64,000 nt of DNA, from the NCBI RefSeq assembly GCF_014205075.1, contig NZ_JACHMU010000001.1, positions 496,001 to 560,000 of the forward strand, in the 5' to 3' direction. Origin of the DNA: Microbacterium ginsengiterrae (GTDB taxonomy: Bacteria; Actinomycetota; Actinomycetes; Actinomycetales; Microbacteriaceae). The notes below the pieces were generated by a model. The model ran no database searches and was not told the origin of the DNA. It saw nothing but the letters and a program-made list of their open reading frames with translations. This document shows positions 36,075 through 46,447 of this stretch, in pieces. The position numbers were made by a program, and so were the translations under genes. Each line of letters opens with the position of its first letter. The stretch's first letter is position 1.

Positions 36075-37225
36075 GGTTTCCTCCCGCTCGCGACGGTCAC
36101 GAGCAAACTCTCCAGAGCCAGCGTCGGTGCGACGTTGCGCTCCAGTGCCTCTCTGGTCTCGGCAAGATGATCGAGCACGACCAGCGTACGTTCCACGGGC
36201 CAGGCGGCGGCGAGCCCGTCGAGTTCGGCGCGCAGTTCGCGGTTGATGAGATCGTCGCCCCGACCGTACTGCAGCATCATCACATCGCGGAACATCGACT
36301 GCAGGTCGGTGAGCACCCGGTCGATGCCGTCCCGGAGGCTCCGCGTCGCGCGCTTCTTCTGATCGTCTTCCAGAGCGGAGATCTGCGCACGCAGCGCGGG
36401 CGGCACCGCCTGCCCCTCCGCGATGCCGACGGTGCGCAGCAGCGAGGCGCGTTCGGCGGCATCGCGTTCCGCCGTGAGCGACTTCGCATCGTCGGTGGCG
36501 GCCTGGATGATCTCGCCGGCGACCTCCACGGCGGAGCCCACTCCGCGTACGGACAGTACCGAGCGGAGCGTGGCGTCCCTGCGGCGCCTGGCCGATTCAT
36601 CCGTCGCCAGGCGCTGCGCCATGCCGATGTGTCGTTGCGCATGGCGTGCCGCCTGCTCCGCGACCGCCGGGTCGGCGCCGGTGCGTTCGACGATCAGCCG
36701 CGCGACGTCGTGGACGTCCGGTTCCCTCAGGCGCAGCGGTCGGACCCTGGAGCGGATGGTGGGGAGCAGATCGGCCTCGCTCGGGGCACACAGGACCCAG
36801 ACCGTCTTCTCCGGTGGTTCCTCGAGAGCCTTGAGCAGGACGTTGGAGGTGCGCTCCACCATCCGATCGGCGTCCTCCACCACGATGACCCGGTATCTCC
36901 CCGCCGACGGGGAGAAGTACGAGCGCTCGACGAGGGCGCGGGCCTCTTTGATGGTGATGATCACCTTGTCGGTGCGCAGGGCCGTCACGTCGGGATGCGT
37001 CCCGGCCAGCACCTGCCGCATGGTCTGCTCGTCTTCCGGCCCCTCGGCGATCAGCGCTGCAGCGAAGGCGTAGGCGAGCGTGGAACGTCCAGATCCTGGT
37101 GGGCCCGTGATGAGCCATGCGTGCGAGAGCGACGCAGGGTCGGAGGCGGCCGAACGCAGCGCCTCGACCGCGGCATCCTGCCCCCATACGTCCGTCCACG
37201 GGAACGGGGCGAGAGTCGCGGTCAT
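36071..37225 (-). CDS. holB: DNA polymerase III subunit delta prime
   Basis: 384 residues from ATG 37225. The AAA+ fold is present, but the P-loop reads GPPGSGRST with Arg in place of the ATP-binding Lys, and I see no four-cysteine zinc module, as in many actinobacterial delta-prime proteins, which act as rigid stators of the clamp loader. The sensor-1/SRC-like region reads NVLLKALEEPPEKTVWVL and TIRSRVRPLRLREP. It works with DnaX, found 23 kb away in this window. tmk lies 50 bases upstream and the hydrolase overlaps downstream. Confidence 0.88.
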   Translation of the reverse strand: MTATLAPFPWTDVWGQDAAVEALRSAASDPASLSHAWLITGPPGSGRSTLAYAFAAALIAEGPEDEQTMRQVLAGTHPDVTALRTDKVIITIKEARALVERSYFSPSAGRYRVIVVEDADRMVERTSNVLLKALEEPPEKTVWVLCAPSEADLLPTIRSRVRPLRLREPDVHDVARLIVERTGADPAVAEQAARHAQRHIGMAQRLATDESARRRRDATLRSVLSVRGVGSAVEVAGEIIQAATDDAKSLTAERDAAERASLLRTVGIAEGQAVPPALRAQISALEDDQKKRATRSLRDGIDRVLTDLQSMFRDVMMLQYGRGDDLINRELRAELDGLAAAWPVERTLVVLDHLAETREALERNVAPTLALESLLVTVASGRKP

Positions 37226-37275
37226 GATCTCAGCCTAATCGTCGCAGCCGACACGACCGCAGAGCGGCGGCGAGG

Positions 37276-37902
37276 TCACAGGAGCGAGGCGACGCGGTCC
37301 CTTGCCGCCGCGGCGATCTCCTCCGCCGGCGCTGCGGCGTCCAGGATGAGGAATCGCTCAGGCGCGCCATCGGCAAGGGCGAGGTAGGCCCGCCGCACAC
37401 GCGTGTGGAAGTCGAGTTTCTCCGCCTCCAGGCGGTCGAACGGCTTGTCCGCCGAGTCGAGCCGTGCGCGGGCGACGGAGGGGTCGAGATCGAGCAGCAG
37501 CGTCAGATCCGGCAGCGCGCCGTCGGTCGCCCACAGGGAGAGGTCGCGGATCTCCGTCGCGTCGAGGACGCGCCCCGCCCCCTGGTAGGCGACGGAGGAG
37601 TCGAGGTAACGATCCTGCAGGACGACCTCGCCACGCTCGAGCGCCGGTCGGACCACCGTCGCCACGTGATGCGCGCGATCGGCCGCGTACAGCAGCGCTT
37701 CCGCACGAGGGGCGATGTCTCCTCGGTGGTGCAGGACGATGTCGCGGATGAGTTGCCCCACCTCGCTGCCGCCGGGTTCGCGCGTACGCAGCACCGTATG
37801 CCCCTGGTCGATCAACCAGCGCTCGAGGAGCTCCGCCTGCGTCGTCTTCCCCGAGCCGTCGCCACCCTCGAGGGTGATCCAGACACCGGAGCGTGAGGTC
37901 AC
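37276..37902 (-). CDS. tmk: Thymidylate kinase
   Basis: 208 residues from GTG 37902 (GTGA overlap with topA). P-loop EGGDGSGKTTQAELL, the DR[Y/H] motif as LQDRYLDSSVAYQGAG and TREPGG are canonical; the lid region is SADKPFDRLEAEKLDF. It phosphorylates dTMP to dTDP for DNA synthesis. The topA-tmk-holB order is a conserved actinobacterial operon. Confidence 0.95.
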   Translation of the reverse strand: MTSRSGVWITLEGGDGSGKTTQAELLERWLIDQGHTVLRTREPGGSEVGQLIRDIVLHHRGDIAPRAEALLYAADRAHHVATVVRPALERGEVVLQDRYLDSSVAYQGAGRVLDATEIRDLSLWATDGALPDLTLLLDLDPSVARARLDSADKPFDRLEAEKLDFHTRVRRAYLALADGAPERFLILDAAAPAEEIAAAARDRVASLL

Positions 37903-40706
37903 GCCTCCGCCTGCTTCTTCTTGGCAGCGCGCGTCGCGGCGGCCTTCTTGGCTGCTGCCGATCGTGCCGCCGCCTTCTCGGCATCGGTCTTCGGCTTCGC
38001 CGCGGCCGTCTTCTTGGCAGGTGCCTTCGTCGCAGCGGCCTTCTTGGCCGGAGCCTTCTTGGCTCCACGCTTGGGAGCCGGTCCCTTCGCGCGCTTGTCG
38101 GCGAGCATCTGGACGGCGATCTCGAAGGTGATGTCCTCCGGCTTCTGACCGCGCGGGATGGTGACGTTGGTCTCGCCATCGGTGACGTAGGGGCCGAAGC
38201 GGCCGTCGCGCACCCGGATCGGCTTGCCGCTGACCGGGTCGGCGTCGAACTCGGCGAGCGCGCTGGAGGCTCGGCGCGAACCGGCGCCGTACTTGGGCTG
38301 CTTGTAGATCTCGAGCGCCTGTTCCAGCGTCACGTCGAAGATCTGCTGCTCGCTCTCGAGCGACCGCGAGTCCGTGCCCTTCTTCAGGTACGGACCGTAT
38401 CGACCGTTCTGCGCCGTGATCTCGTCGCCGGTCTCCGGGTCGGTACCGACGACTCGCGGAAGGCTCAGCAGTGCCAGGGCGGTGTCGAGGTCGATCGTGT
38501 CGACCGACATCGAGCGGAACAGCGAGCCGGTGCGGGGCTTGGGTGCGTCCTTCTTCGCCGTCTTCTTCTTCGGTGCCTCGACGACCTCGCCGGTCGCACC
38601 GTCGACGACGGCGTCGTCCTCCGGCAGGTTCTCCTGCACGTAAGGACCGTAGCGGCCGTCCTTGACGACGATGATGCGGCCGTTCTCCGGGTTCTCGCCC
38701 AGCACACGATCGCCGGCGACGGGCGCATCGATGAGTTCCTGTGCCTTCTCGGGCGTCAGTTCGTCGGGGGCGAGGTCTTCCGGCACGTTGACGATCCGGC
38801 CCCGCTCATCGGGCTTGCTCGGGTCGATGACCTCGAGGTACGGACCGTACTTGCCGAAGCGGAGGACGGCGTTGTCGGTGATGCGGGTCGAGTTCAGAGC
38901 CCGCGCGTCGATCTCGCCGAGGTTGTCGACGACCTGACGCAGTCCGACGTGATCCTCGGAGCCGAAGTAGAACGAGTGCAGCCATTCGACGCGCTTCTGC
39001 TCGCCGCGGGCGATCGCGTCGAGGTCGTCCTCGAGCGCAGCGGTGAAGTCGTAGTCGATGAGGTCGGAGAAGTGCTCCTCGAGCAGCCGCACCACGCTGA
39101 AGGCCATCCAGGTCGGTACGAGCGCCTGGCCGCGCTTGGTCGCGTAGCCGCGGTCGATCACGGTGCCGATGATGCTGGCGAAGGTCGACGGGCGGCCGAT
39201 GCCGTGCTCTTCGAGGGCCTTCACCAGCGATGCCTCGGTGTAGCGGGGCTTCGGGTTGGTCTTGTGCCCCTTGGCCTCGGCATCCGACATCGTGAGTCGG
39301 TCGCCGACGGCGACGGCCGGAAGCGACTGGTTCGAGTCGGCGTCGGCGTCGCGCTTCTCGTCCTTGCCCTCTTCGTAGGCGTCGAGGAAGCCCTTGAACG
39401 TGTAGACCGTGCCCGATGCGGTGAACTCCGCATTCCGGCCGTCCGCGTCGACCGAGATGGTCACGGTGGTGGTCTCGTACTTGGCGTCGGCCATCTGGCT
39501 GGCGACGGTGCGCTTCCAGATGAGGTCGTACAGCCGGAGCTCTTCCTTGTCGAGCTCACCGGCGACGGAGGCGGGCTTGCGGAAGTTCTCCCCCGACGGG
39601 CGGATCGCCTCGTGCGCCTCCTGGGCGTTCTTGCTCTTGGACTTGTAGACGCGGGGCTTCAGCGGCACCGCGCTGTCGCCGTACAGGGCGACGGCCTGGC
39701 TGCGCGCGGCCTGCACGGCCTGCGTGCTCAGCGCGACCGAGTCCGTACGCATATAGGTGATGAAACCCTTCTCGTACAGGCGCTGTGCAACGCTCATCGC
39801 CTGCTTCGCACTCATCGAGAGCTTGCGTCCTGCCTCCTGCTGGAGGGTGGAGGTGGTGAACGGGGCGTACGGGCTGCGTGTTCCCGGCTTCGCTTCGACC
39901 TTCGTGACGGCTCCCGCCGCCGCGGCGTCCACGGCGTGGGCGAGGGCGGTGGCATCCTCCTCGGAGAGGACGACGACGGCCTTCTTGAGCTTTCCGGTGT
40001 CGTCGAAGTCCGTGCCGCGGGCGAGCTGCCCTCCGTCGACGCGCACGAGGCGCACGCGGAAGGAGGATCCGCTGGCGGCGGATGCCTCGACATCCCAGTA
40101 GTCGGCGGAGACGAACGCCATTCGCTCGCGCTCCCGCTCGACGATCATGCGGGTGGCGGCGGACTGCACGCGTCCTGCGGACAGGCCGGTCTTGACCTTG
40201 TACCAGAGCACGGGTGAGACGTCCCAGCCGTACAGACGGTCGAGGATGCGACGGGTCTCCTGCGCGTCGACGAGCGCGAGGTCGAGTTCGCGGGTGTTGC
40301 CGACGGCGGCCTGGATGGCGTCCTTGGTGATCTCGTGGAACACCATCCGCTTGACGGGCACCTTGGGCTTGAGCGTCTCGAGGAGGTGCCATGCGATGGC
40401 CTCACCCTCGCGGTCCTCATCAGTGGCGAGGAGGACTTCGTCGGCGTTCTTGAGGGCGCGCTTGAGCTCGGCGACGGTCTTCGTCTTGCGATCCGACACC
40501 ACGTAGTACGGGTCGAAGCCGTTGTCGATGTCGATCGAGTACTTCCCGTATGCCTCCTTGTCGGCGGCAGGGATGTCCTTCTTGTCCGCGAGGTCGCGGA
40601 TGTGACCGACGGAGCTGAGCACCTCGTAGTCGTCGCCGAGGTACCCCTGGATCGACCGCATCTTCGTCGGGGACTCGACGATGACGAGCTTCTTGCCTTC
40701 AGCCAA
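37899..40706 (-). CDS. topA: DNA topoisomerase I
   Basis: 935 residues if started at TTG 40706, which has AAAGGAC 8 bases upstream; an ATG at 40739 has no ribosome site. The TOPRIM domain (KKLVIVESPTKMRSIQGYLG, ATDEDREGEAIAWHL) and the active-site Tyr in KGFITYMRTDSVALS are present. The C-terminal part has repeated topo-C modules (NGRYGPYLKKG, DGRYGPYVQENL, FGKYGPYLEVI, DGRFGPYVTDGE) instead of zinc fingers, and a long Lys/Ala-rich tail. In mycobacteria such tails aid strand passage and contact with RNA polymerase. It relaxes negative supercoils. First gene of the topA-tmk-holB operon. Confidence 0.95.
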   Translation of the reverse strand: MAEGKKLVIVESPTKMRSIQGYLGDDYEVLSSVGHIRDLADKKDIPAADKEAYGKYSIDIDNGFDPYYVVSDRKTKTVAELKRALKNADEVLLATDEDREGEAIAWHLLETLKPKVPVKRMVFHEITKDAIQAAVGNTRELDLALVDAQETRRILDRLYGWDVSPVLWYKVKTGLSAGRVQSAATRMIVERERERMAFVSADYWDVEASAASGSSFRVRLVRVDGGQLARGTDFDDTGKLKKAVVVLSEEDATALAHAVDAAAAGAVTKVEAKPGTRSPYAPFTTSTLQQEAGRKLSMSAKQAMSVAQRLYEKGFITYMRTDSVALSTQAVQAARSQAVALYGDSAVPLKPRVYKSKSKNAQEAHEAIRPSGENFRKPASVAGELDKEELRLYDLIWKRTVASQMADAKYETTTVTISVDADGRNAEFTASGTVYTFKGFLDAYEEGKDEKRDADADSNQSLPAVAVGDRLTMSDAEAKGHKTNPKPRYTEASLVKALEEHGIGRPSTFASIIGTVIDRGYATKRGQALVPTWMAFSVVRLLEEHFSDLIDYDFTAALEDDLDAIARGEQKRVEWLHSFYFGSEDHVGLRQVVDNLGEIDARALNSTRITDNAVLRFGKYGPYLEVIDPSKPDERGRIVNVPEDLAPDELTPEKAQELIDAPVAGDRVLGENPENGRIIVVKDGRYGPYVQENLPEDDAVVDGATGEVVEAPKKKTAKKDAPKPRTGSLFRSMSVDTIDLDTALALLSLPRVVGTDPETGDEITAQNGRYGPYLKKGTDSRSLESEQQIFDVTLEQALEIYKQPKYGAGSRRASSALAEFDADPVSGKPIRVRDGRFGPYVTDGETNVTIPRGQKPEDITFEIAVQMLADKRAKGPAPKRGAKKAPAKKAAATKAPAKKTAAAKPKTDAEKAAARSAAAKKAAATRAAKKKQAEA

Positions 40707-40794
40707 GGGTGCGTCCTTTCTTCGAAGCACACCATACACACCACTCTCATGGCGTGTTCACAGCGGAGCCGTGAGTGATTCGGGAGCGCTGCCG

Positions 40795-41127
40795 TCATGA
40801 TCCCTCGGGTGGCCCTGCTCGGGCGCGGGACGCGGCAGCAAGACCAGAGTACGCCGCCTGCACCTGCACGGTCACCATGAGTCCGTCGACCGCGCATTCG
40901 ACGAGGGTCGCCCGAGAGGCCGCCGCGACCCTGGCGGCGAGCGCACAGGGCTCGTCGTCCGTCACGATCGCTCCCGATGCGGCGTCGGCTGCGGCGAGCG
41001 CTGCGGCGTCGGCAGCACCGGCGGCTCGCTGAGCCGTGACCGCCGCCCCGCCCACGGCGGCCAGACCGATGGCGAGGGCACCCGCCACCGAGAGGACAGC
41101 CGCCGAGAGCGCCGTGCCCGCCATCAC
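40795..41127 (-). CDS. TadE-like secretion-neighbourhood protein (Rv3654c type)
   Basis: 110 residues from GTG 41127; ATG 41124 is the next codon and could be the true start. An N-terminal hydrophobic helix (residues about 5-28) is followed by an Ala-rich region with two cysteines (EPCALAARV and VECAVDGL). It has no Glu at +5, so it is not a pseudopilin of the usual sort. In actinobacterial Tad loci a protein like this closes the cluster. It overlaps the TadE gene, so it is translationally coupled. Confidence 0.75.
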   Translation of the reverse strand: MMAGTALSAAVLSVAGALAIGLAAVGGAAVTAQRAAGAADAAALAAADAASGAIVTDDEPCALAARVAAASRATLVECAVDGLMVTVQVQAAYSGLAAASRARAGPPEGS

Positions 41128-41471
41128 AGGCCTCCGTCGAGCGCGCAGCTCGTCGCGGTCAGCGGGATGCTGATCAACCGCCCGATCTGCGCGTCGATCC
41201 GCCCGGTCACGCAGACGAGATCGCCACGGCTCCCCCGCTCGACACGTGCATCGGCGGCGGCCGCCGCGACGGCCGCATGTGCCCTCGCCTCGCTCTCGCC
41301 GCGGCCGAGGAGCCTGGCGGCGTCGGCGACGGCATCCTGCAGGGACACCAGCCGCGCCGCCGCCCCGAGCGCCCCGGCTCCCAGCAGCAGCGTCAACGCC
41401 ACTGCGGGGAGCGCGAGCGCGAGTTCCGCGGCCACCGAGCCGCGTTGGTCGCCGCGCATCGTCGAGATCAC
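41124..41471 (-). CDS. TadE-family pseudopilin
   Basis: 115 residues from GTG 41471. The prepilin-like start is RG|SVAAELALALPAVAL, with Glu at +5 after the predicted cleavage by a prepilin peptidase, then a 20-residue hydrophobic helix and a small C-terminal domain with two cysteines (LVCVTGRID and TSCALDG), likely disulfide-linked. TadE pseudopilins help build or retract Flp-type pili. It lies four bases after the Flp-like gene stop. Confidence 0.82.
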   Translation of the reverse strand: MISTMRGDQRGSVAAELALALPAVALTLLLGAGALGAAARLVSLQDAVADAARLLGRGESEARAHAAVAAAAADARVERGSRGDLVCVTGRIDAQIGRLISIPLTATSCALDGGL

Positions 41472-41475
41472 GCCG

Positions 41476-41673
41476 TCACGAGACCGTCAACGCGCGGCGC
41501 ACGAGGTCGGTGAGGATGCCGCGCACCTCATCCGACCGCATGATGACGACGAGAAGCCCGGCGAATGCGACCGCAGCCATGGTCGTGATGGCGTATTCTG
41601 CCGTCGCCGCCCCGGACTCGTCGGCGAACAGCGAGGCCGCACGTCTTGTCGTGAGTGTGGGAATGGTGTCCAT
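41476..41673 (-). CDS. DUF4244 Flp-like pilin
   Basis: 65 residues from ATG 41673, with AAGGAAC upstream. The processing site ESG|AATAEYAITTMAAVAFAGLL has Glu at +5 and Tyr at +6, the Flp-pilin rule, followed by one hydrophobic helix and a short charged tail. It is the probable structural subunit of the fibre. I see no prepilin peptidase in the cluster, so processing must be supplied from elsewhere. Confidence 0.82.
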   Translation of the reverse strand: MDTIPTLTTRRAASLFADESGAATAEYAITTMAAVAFAGLLVVIMRSDEVRGILTDLVRRALTVS

Positions 41674-41699
41674 CTGTTCCTTCTTTCTTAAGTGCTGCG

Positions 41700-42596
41700 T
41701 CAGATCGGCAGCGGGGTCGAGGTGAGTACGGAGAGGATCAACGGCGCGACGCCCAGCAGCAGGAACGCCGGAAGCGTGCACACGCCGAGCGGGACGAGCA
41801 GTTGGGACGACAGCTTCGCCGCGCGCATCCGCCCGGTCACCCTGGCGTCGTGACGCTCCTGCGCCGCTGCGGCCCTGAGCAGCTCTCCGGCCGGCACTCC
41901 CGCCGCCCTGGACAGCTCGAGCACCTGTGCGGTGCGCCCGCTGTGCAGGCGGTCGTGCGACGAGGCGTCCTCCACGATGCGGAGCGAGCGCGAGATGGAC
42001 GCCCCGCCGCTCAGGGCGACGGCCATGAGGTCGGCGTGCATCCCCGGGCTGCCCGGGTCGGGCTGTGCGCGTCTCAGCAGCCGCCGCGTCCACACGCGCG
42101 CGCCGAGCACCAGCAGGAGTCCGGCGATCAGGCACCCGATGCCGATCGGATTGCCCAGGAGCACGCCGACCGTGTCGAATCCCAGCGCGAACCCGAGCAG
42201 GAGGCCTGCCAACGGCATCCACAGCAGGAGGCGCGCGGTGCCCGCCGGCTCGGCGAGGGCGATGCGCACGTCGTCAGCCGCCGACGCGGCATCCTGCATC
42301 GTCTCAGCGAGGGAGCGCAGCATCTCGGCCAGGGGCGCACCGACGGTGGAGGCGACGTCCCACGCGGCTGCGACGTCGCCCCATGCCCCGCCCTCGGCCT
42401 CGATCGCCTCCGTGAGCGGCAGTCCGCCGTCGCATCGCGCGACGACGGACTGCGCGATGAGGTCACCGGAGTCGGCGAGGTGCCGCCAGGCACGAAGCGG
42501 CGCGGCTCCTGCCTGCAGCAGCACGGCGAGCGTGCGCACCGAGGCCGCAGCGGACGCAGCTCCTGGGCTGTCGTGCGAGCGACGGAGAAGACTCAC
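41700..42596 (-). CDS. tadC: Type II secretion F-domain membrane protein (TadB/TadC)
   Basis: 298 residues from GTG 42596 (GTGA overlap with tadA). It seems to contain two F-like segments: residues about 10-100 (VRTLAVLLQAGAAPLRAWRHLA, then GAPLAEMLRSLAETMQDA) and 185-298 (DLMAVALSGGASISRSLRIV, AAGVPAGELLRAAAAQERHDA, LLVPLGVCTLPAFLLLGVAPLIL). Two membrane helices lie between and one at the end. Many Tad loci have separate TadB and TadC; here one protein may do both jobs. Confidence 0.8.
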   Translation of the reverse strand: MSLLRRSHDSPGAASAAASVRTLAVLLQAGAAPLRAWRHLADSGDLIAQSVVARCDGGLPLTEAIEAEGGAWGDVAAAWDVASTVGAPLAEMLRSLAETMQDAASAADDVRIALAEPAGTARLLLWMPLAGLLLGFALGFDTVGVLLGNPIGIGCLIAGLLLVLGARVWTRRLLRRAQPDPGSPGMHADLMAVALSGGASISRSLRIVEDASSHDRLHSGRTAQVLELSRAAGVPAGELLRAAAAQERHDARVTGRMRAAKLSSQLLVPLGVCTLPAFLLLGVAPLILSVLTSTPLPI

Positions 42597-43594
42597 CACG
42601 GTTCGTACTCCTCGATGTCGAGACGATCTCCGCGCAGCCGAAAGCGTCCGGCGTGCGCGAGGCGGCGGACGCCGTCGGTGCCGCGCTCGAGGTGGAGGAC
42701 GACCGTGAAGGCGCTGACGGCCTGCCGCGCGAGGGCGACGGCATCCATCCCGGCGAGCGCGCCGAGCGCCTCGAGACGCGCGGGGACGTCGGCGAGGCTG
42801 CTGGCGTGCAGGGTGCCTGCGCCACCGTCGTGCCCGGTGTTCAGCGCAGACAGCAGTTCCCTGACCTCCTCGCCCCTGCACTCCCCGACGATCAGTCGGT
42901 CCGGCCGCATCCGCAACGATTCCCTCACCAGTCTCGCGAGCGTGATGGAACCGGCGCCCTCCAGGTTCGACTGACGCGACTCCAGCGCGACATGATGCGG
43001 GTGATCGGGGTGGAGCTCCGCGACATCCTCGATCGTCACGATCCGTTCGGTGGCGGGGACCGCGTGCAGGAGCGCCGCCAGGAGTGTCGTCTTGCCGGTG
43101 CCGGTGCCGCCGGTGATGAGGATGTTCGCGCGGGCGGTGACGAGTTGTTGCAACCACGCTCGTCGCCGCGCGTCGAACGCCGCCAGCGCGGCCAGAGCAT
43201 CCAGGTCGGCGACCCCTGCGCGCGGGATGCGCACCGAGACGGCAGTCCCGGACGCCGACACCGGCGACAGCACGGCGTGCACGCGGATCCCGGAGGCCAG
43301 CCGGACGTCCACACACGGCGCCTGGTCATCAAGATGGCGCCCGCCTGCCCCGATCAGGGCGACGGCGAGATCGCGCACCTCCTTCTCGGATGCCGACCAC
43401 CCCTGGACACGCTCCGCGCCCTCGCCGCGGTCGATGAAGAGCCCGTCCGCGCCGTTGACGAACAGGTCGGTGACGAGCGGGTCGGTGCAGTGGGCGGCCA
43501 GCGGTCCGAGGGCGGCGTCCACCTCCGACGGAAGCGTCGCTCCCCCGTGCACGGCGGAGTCCGCGCGTGGCTGGATGACGAACGGCTGCGGCAT
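42593..43594 (-). CDS. tadA: Tad pilus assembly ATPase (CpaF/TadA)
   Basis: 333 residues from ATG 43594. Secretion-ATPase motifs are complete: Walker A ITGGTGTGKTTLL, Asp box TIEDVAELHP, Walker B-like LRMRPDRLIVGECRGEE and the His box TGHDGGAGTLHASS. The N-terminal domain is shorter than in CpaF of proteobacteria, as usual in actinobacteria. It powers pilus assembly. In mycobacteria an Ssd/CpaE-like gene precedes it; here the next thing upstream is a 6C-like RNA. Confidence 0.9.
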   Translation of the reverse strand: MPQPFVIQPRADSAVHGGATLPSEVDAALGPLAAHCTDPLVTDLFVNGADGLFIDRGEGAERVQGWSASEKEVRDLAVALIGAGGRHLDDQAPCVDVRLASGIRVHAVLSPVSASGTAVSVRIPRAGVADLDALAALAAFDARRRAWLQQLVTARANILITGGTGTGKTTLLAALLHAVPATERIVTIEDVAELHPDHPHHVALESRQSNLEGAGSITLARLVRESLRMRPDRLIVGECRGEEVRELLSALNTGHDGGAGTLHASSLADVPARLEALGALAGMDAVALARQAVSAFTVVLHLERGTDGVRRLAHAGRFRLRGDRLDIEEYEPW

Positions 43595-43712
43595 GCCACG
43601 ACGCTAGGGACGAGGGCATGCGGGGCGAGGGGCGCAGGCGCACCCTGTGCGCAACAACCGCGGATTCGCGACCAGTGCAGAGGGCGCTGCATCCCGCGTG
43701 CAGAACGGAGAA

Positions 43713-43805
43713 GGGCGGCACCTCACGGGGGGAATGAGGTGCCGCCCGAAGACGCGCCGGAATCGGGGAGATCGGGCGCGTCAGGGCCGGAATGGGATTC
43801 GGCTG
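43713..43805 (-). ncRNA. 6C-like small RNA (B11 type)
   Basis: On the minus strand a predicted RNA of about 93 bases contains two hairpins. Hairpin 1 has an 8-bp stem (43775-43782 with 43751-43758) and a 16-base C-rich loop. Hairpin 2 has a perfect 13-bp stem (43735-43747 with 43713-43725) and the loop TTCCCCCCG with six consecutive C. It is followed by TTCTCCGTTCTG, so it also serves as terminator. Two C-loop hairpins define the actinobacterial 6C RNA; loop 1 here has only four consecutive C. In M. tuberculosis the homologue B11 also lies beside the Tad-like locus (near Rv3660c), which supports the call. B11 is reported to act on cell-division and secretion mRNAs through its C-rich loops. 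Confidence 0.7.
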
Positions 43806-43811
43806 TCGTCG

Positions 43812-43839
43812 AGTGTACGTCTCTGAAGAGCCCGTACAA
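43812..43839 (-). promoter_or_regulatory. Promoter of the 6C-like RNA
   Basis: TTGTAC (43834-43839) and TACACT (43812-43817), 16 bases apart on the minus strand, predict a start near 43805, which gives the expected RNA length. Confidence 0.6.
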
Positions 43840-43953
43840 AACCCGCCACGCTACCCACTTTCGACGGTACTGACGACAATGGGGGAAGGCTAGGTTCGCA
43901 ATGTCAGCATCGTGCCGCGTGCACGACCGTCCCGCCGCAAAGGAGCGCGTGCC

Positions 43954-45918
<1,965 letters not shown>

Positions 45919-45930
45919 GCACCCGCTGCA

Positions 45931-45976
45931 CGACGAGGCCCCGCCGCATCCGAGAGGATGGGACGGGGCCTCGTCG
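45931..45976. terminator. Bidirectional terminator between acs and ridA
   Basis: A 13-bp stem (45931-45943 with 45964-45976) whose loop carries a second hairpin, CATCC-GAGA-GGATG; it lies between converging genes. Confidence 0.8.
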
Positions 45977-45988
45977 ATGAACGGCGGG

Positions 45989-46447
45989 TCAGGCGAGGAG
46001 GAAGGTGACCTCGACCTCGACCGGGCTGTCCAACGGCAGGGAAGCGACGCCGACGGCGGCACGCGCGTGGCGGCCTGCGTCGCCGAAGATCTCGCCGAGC
46101 ACTTCGCTCGCGCCGTTGATGACGGCCGGCTGGCCGGTGAAGGACGGGGCGCATGCCACGAAGCCCCCCACGCGCAGCACACCCGCGATGCGGTCGAGGC
46201 CGCCCGCGGCAGCGGCTGCCGCGGCGAGCGCGTTCAGTGCGCAGGTCCTGGCGTACGTCGCGGCATCCTCCGGTGTGACCTCCGCGCCGACCTTGCCCGT
46301 CGCGGGAAGGGCGCCGGAGGCGAACGGAAGCTGGCCGGAGGTGTACACGAGACCGCCGTGGACGACGGCGGGCACGTACGCGGCCACGGGGGCTGCGACG
46401 TCGGGAAGCTCGATGCCGAGCTCCTGCAGGCGGGTGGCGATGCTCAT
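45989..46447 (-). CDS. RidA-family enamine/imine deaminase
   Basis: 152 residues from ATG 46447, overlapping the upstream small gene (ATGA). The fold shows in VHGGLVYTSGQLPFASG, CALNALAAAAAAAGGLDRIAGVLRVGGFVAC and the C-terminal VEVEVTFLLA. The Arg that anchors substrate carboxylates in RidA proper is hard to locate: the region reads ASLPLDSPVEVEV instead of the usual LP...vEIE with an Arg before. It may belong to an Rid subgroup without deaminase activity. Confidence 0.82.
   Translation of the reverse strand: MSIATRLQELGIELPDVAAPVAAYVPAVVHGGLVYTSGQLPFASGALPATGKVGAEVTPEDAATYARTCALNALAAAAAAAGGLDRIAGVLRVGGFVACAPSFTGQPAVINGASEVLGEIFGDAGRHARAAVGVASLPLDSPVEVEVTFLLA

Larger units (their letters stand above)
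43595..43953. other. 359-bp divergent intergenic region, tadA/acs
   Basis: This is the longest gap in the window. It holds the 6C-like RNA with its promoter (43713-43839, minus strand) and the acs leader with AAAGGAG at 43939-43945. I see no other gene; 43595-43712 carries only short G/C-rich direct and inverted repeats. Confidence 0.8.

Noticed and set aside
37893..40217. A 774-codon plus-strand frame opposite topA
   Set aside because: Composition is Val/Arg/Leu/Asp-rich shadow sequence with no motifs, while topA on the other strand has every family motif.
41700..43316. A 538-codon minus-strand frame joining part of tadA to tadC
   Set aside because: The first half is the wrong frame of tadA; the true F protein begins at GTG 42596 with a 4-base overlap.
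43713..43747. The hairpin as an ordinary terminator for acs or tadA
   Set aside because: It lies between divergent starts, where neither gene would need a terminator. A promoter on the minus strand and the C6 loop explain it as the 3' hairpin of a 6C-like RNA.
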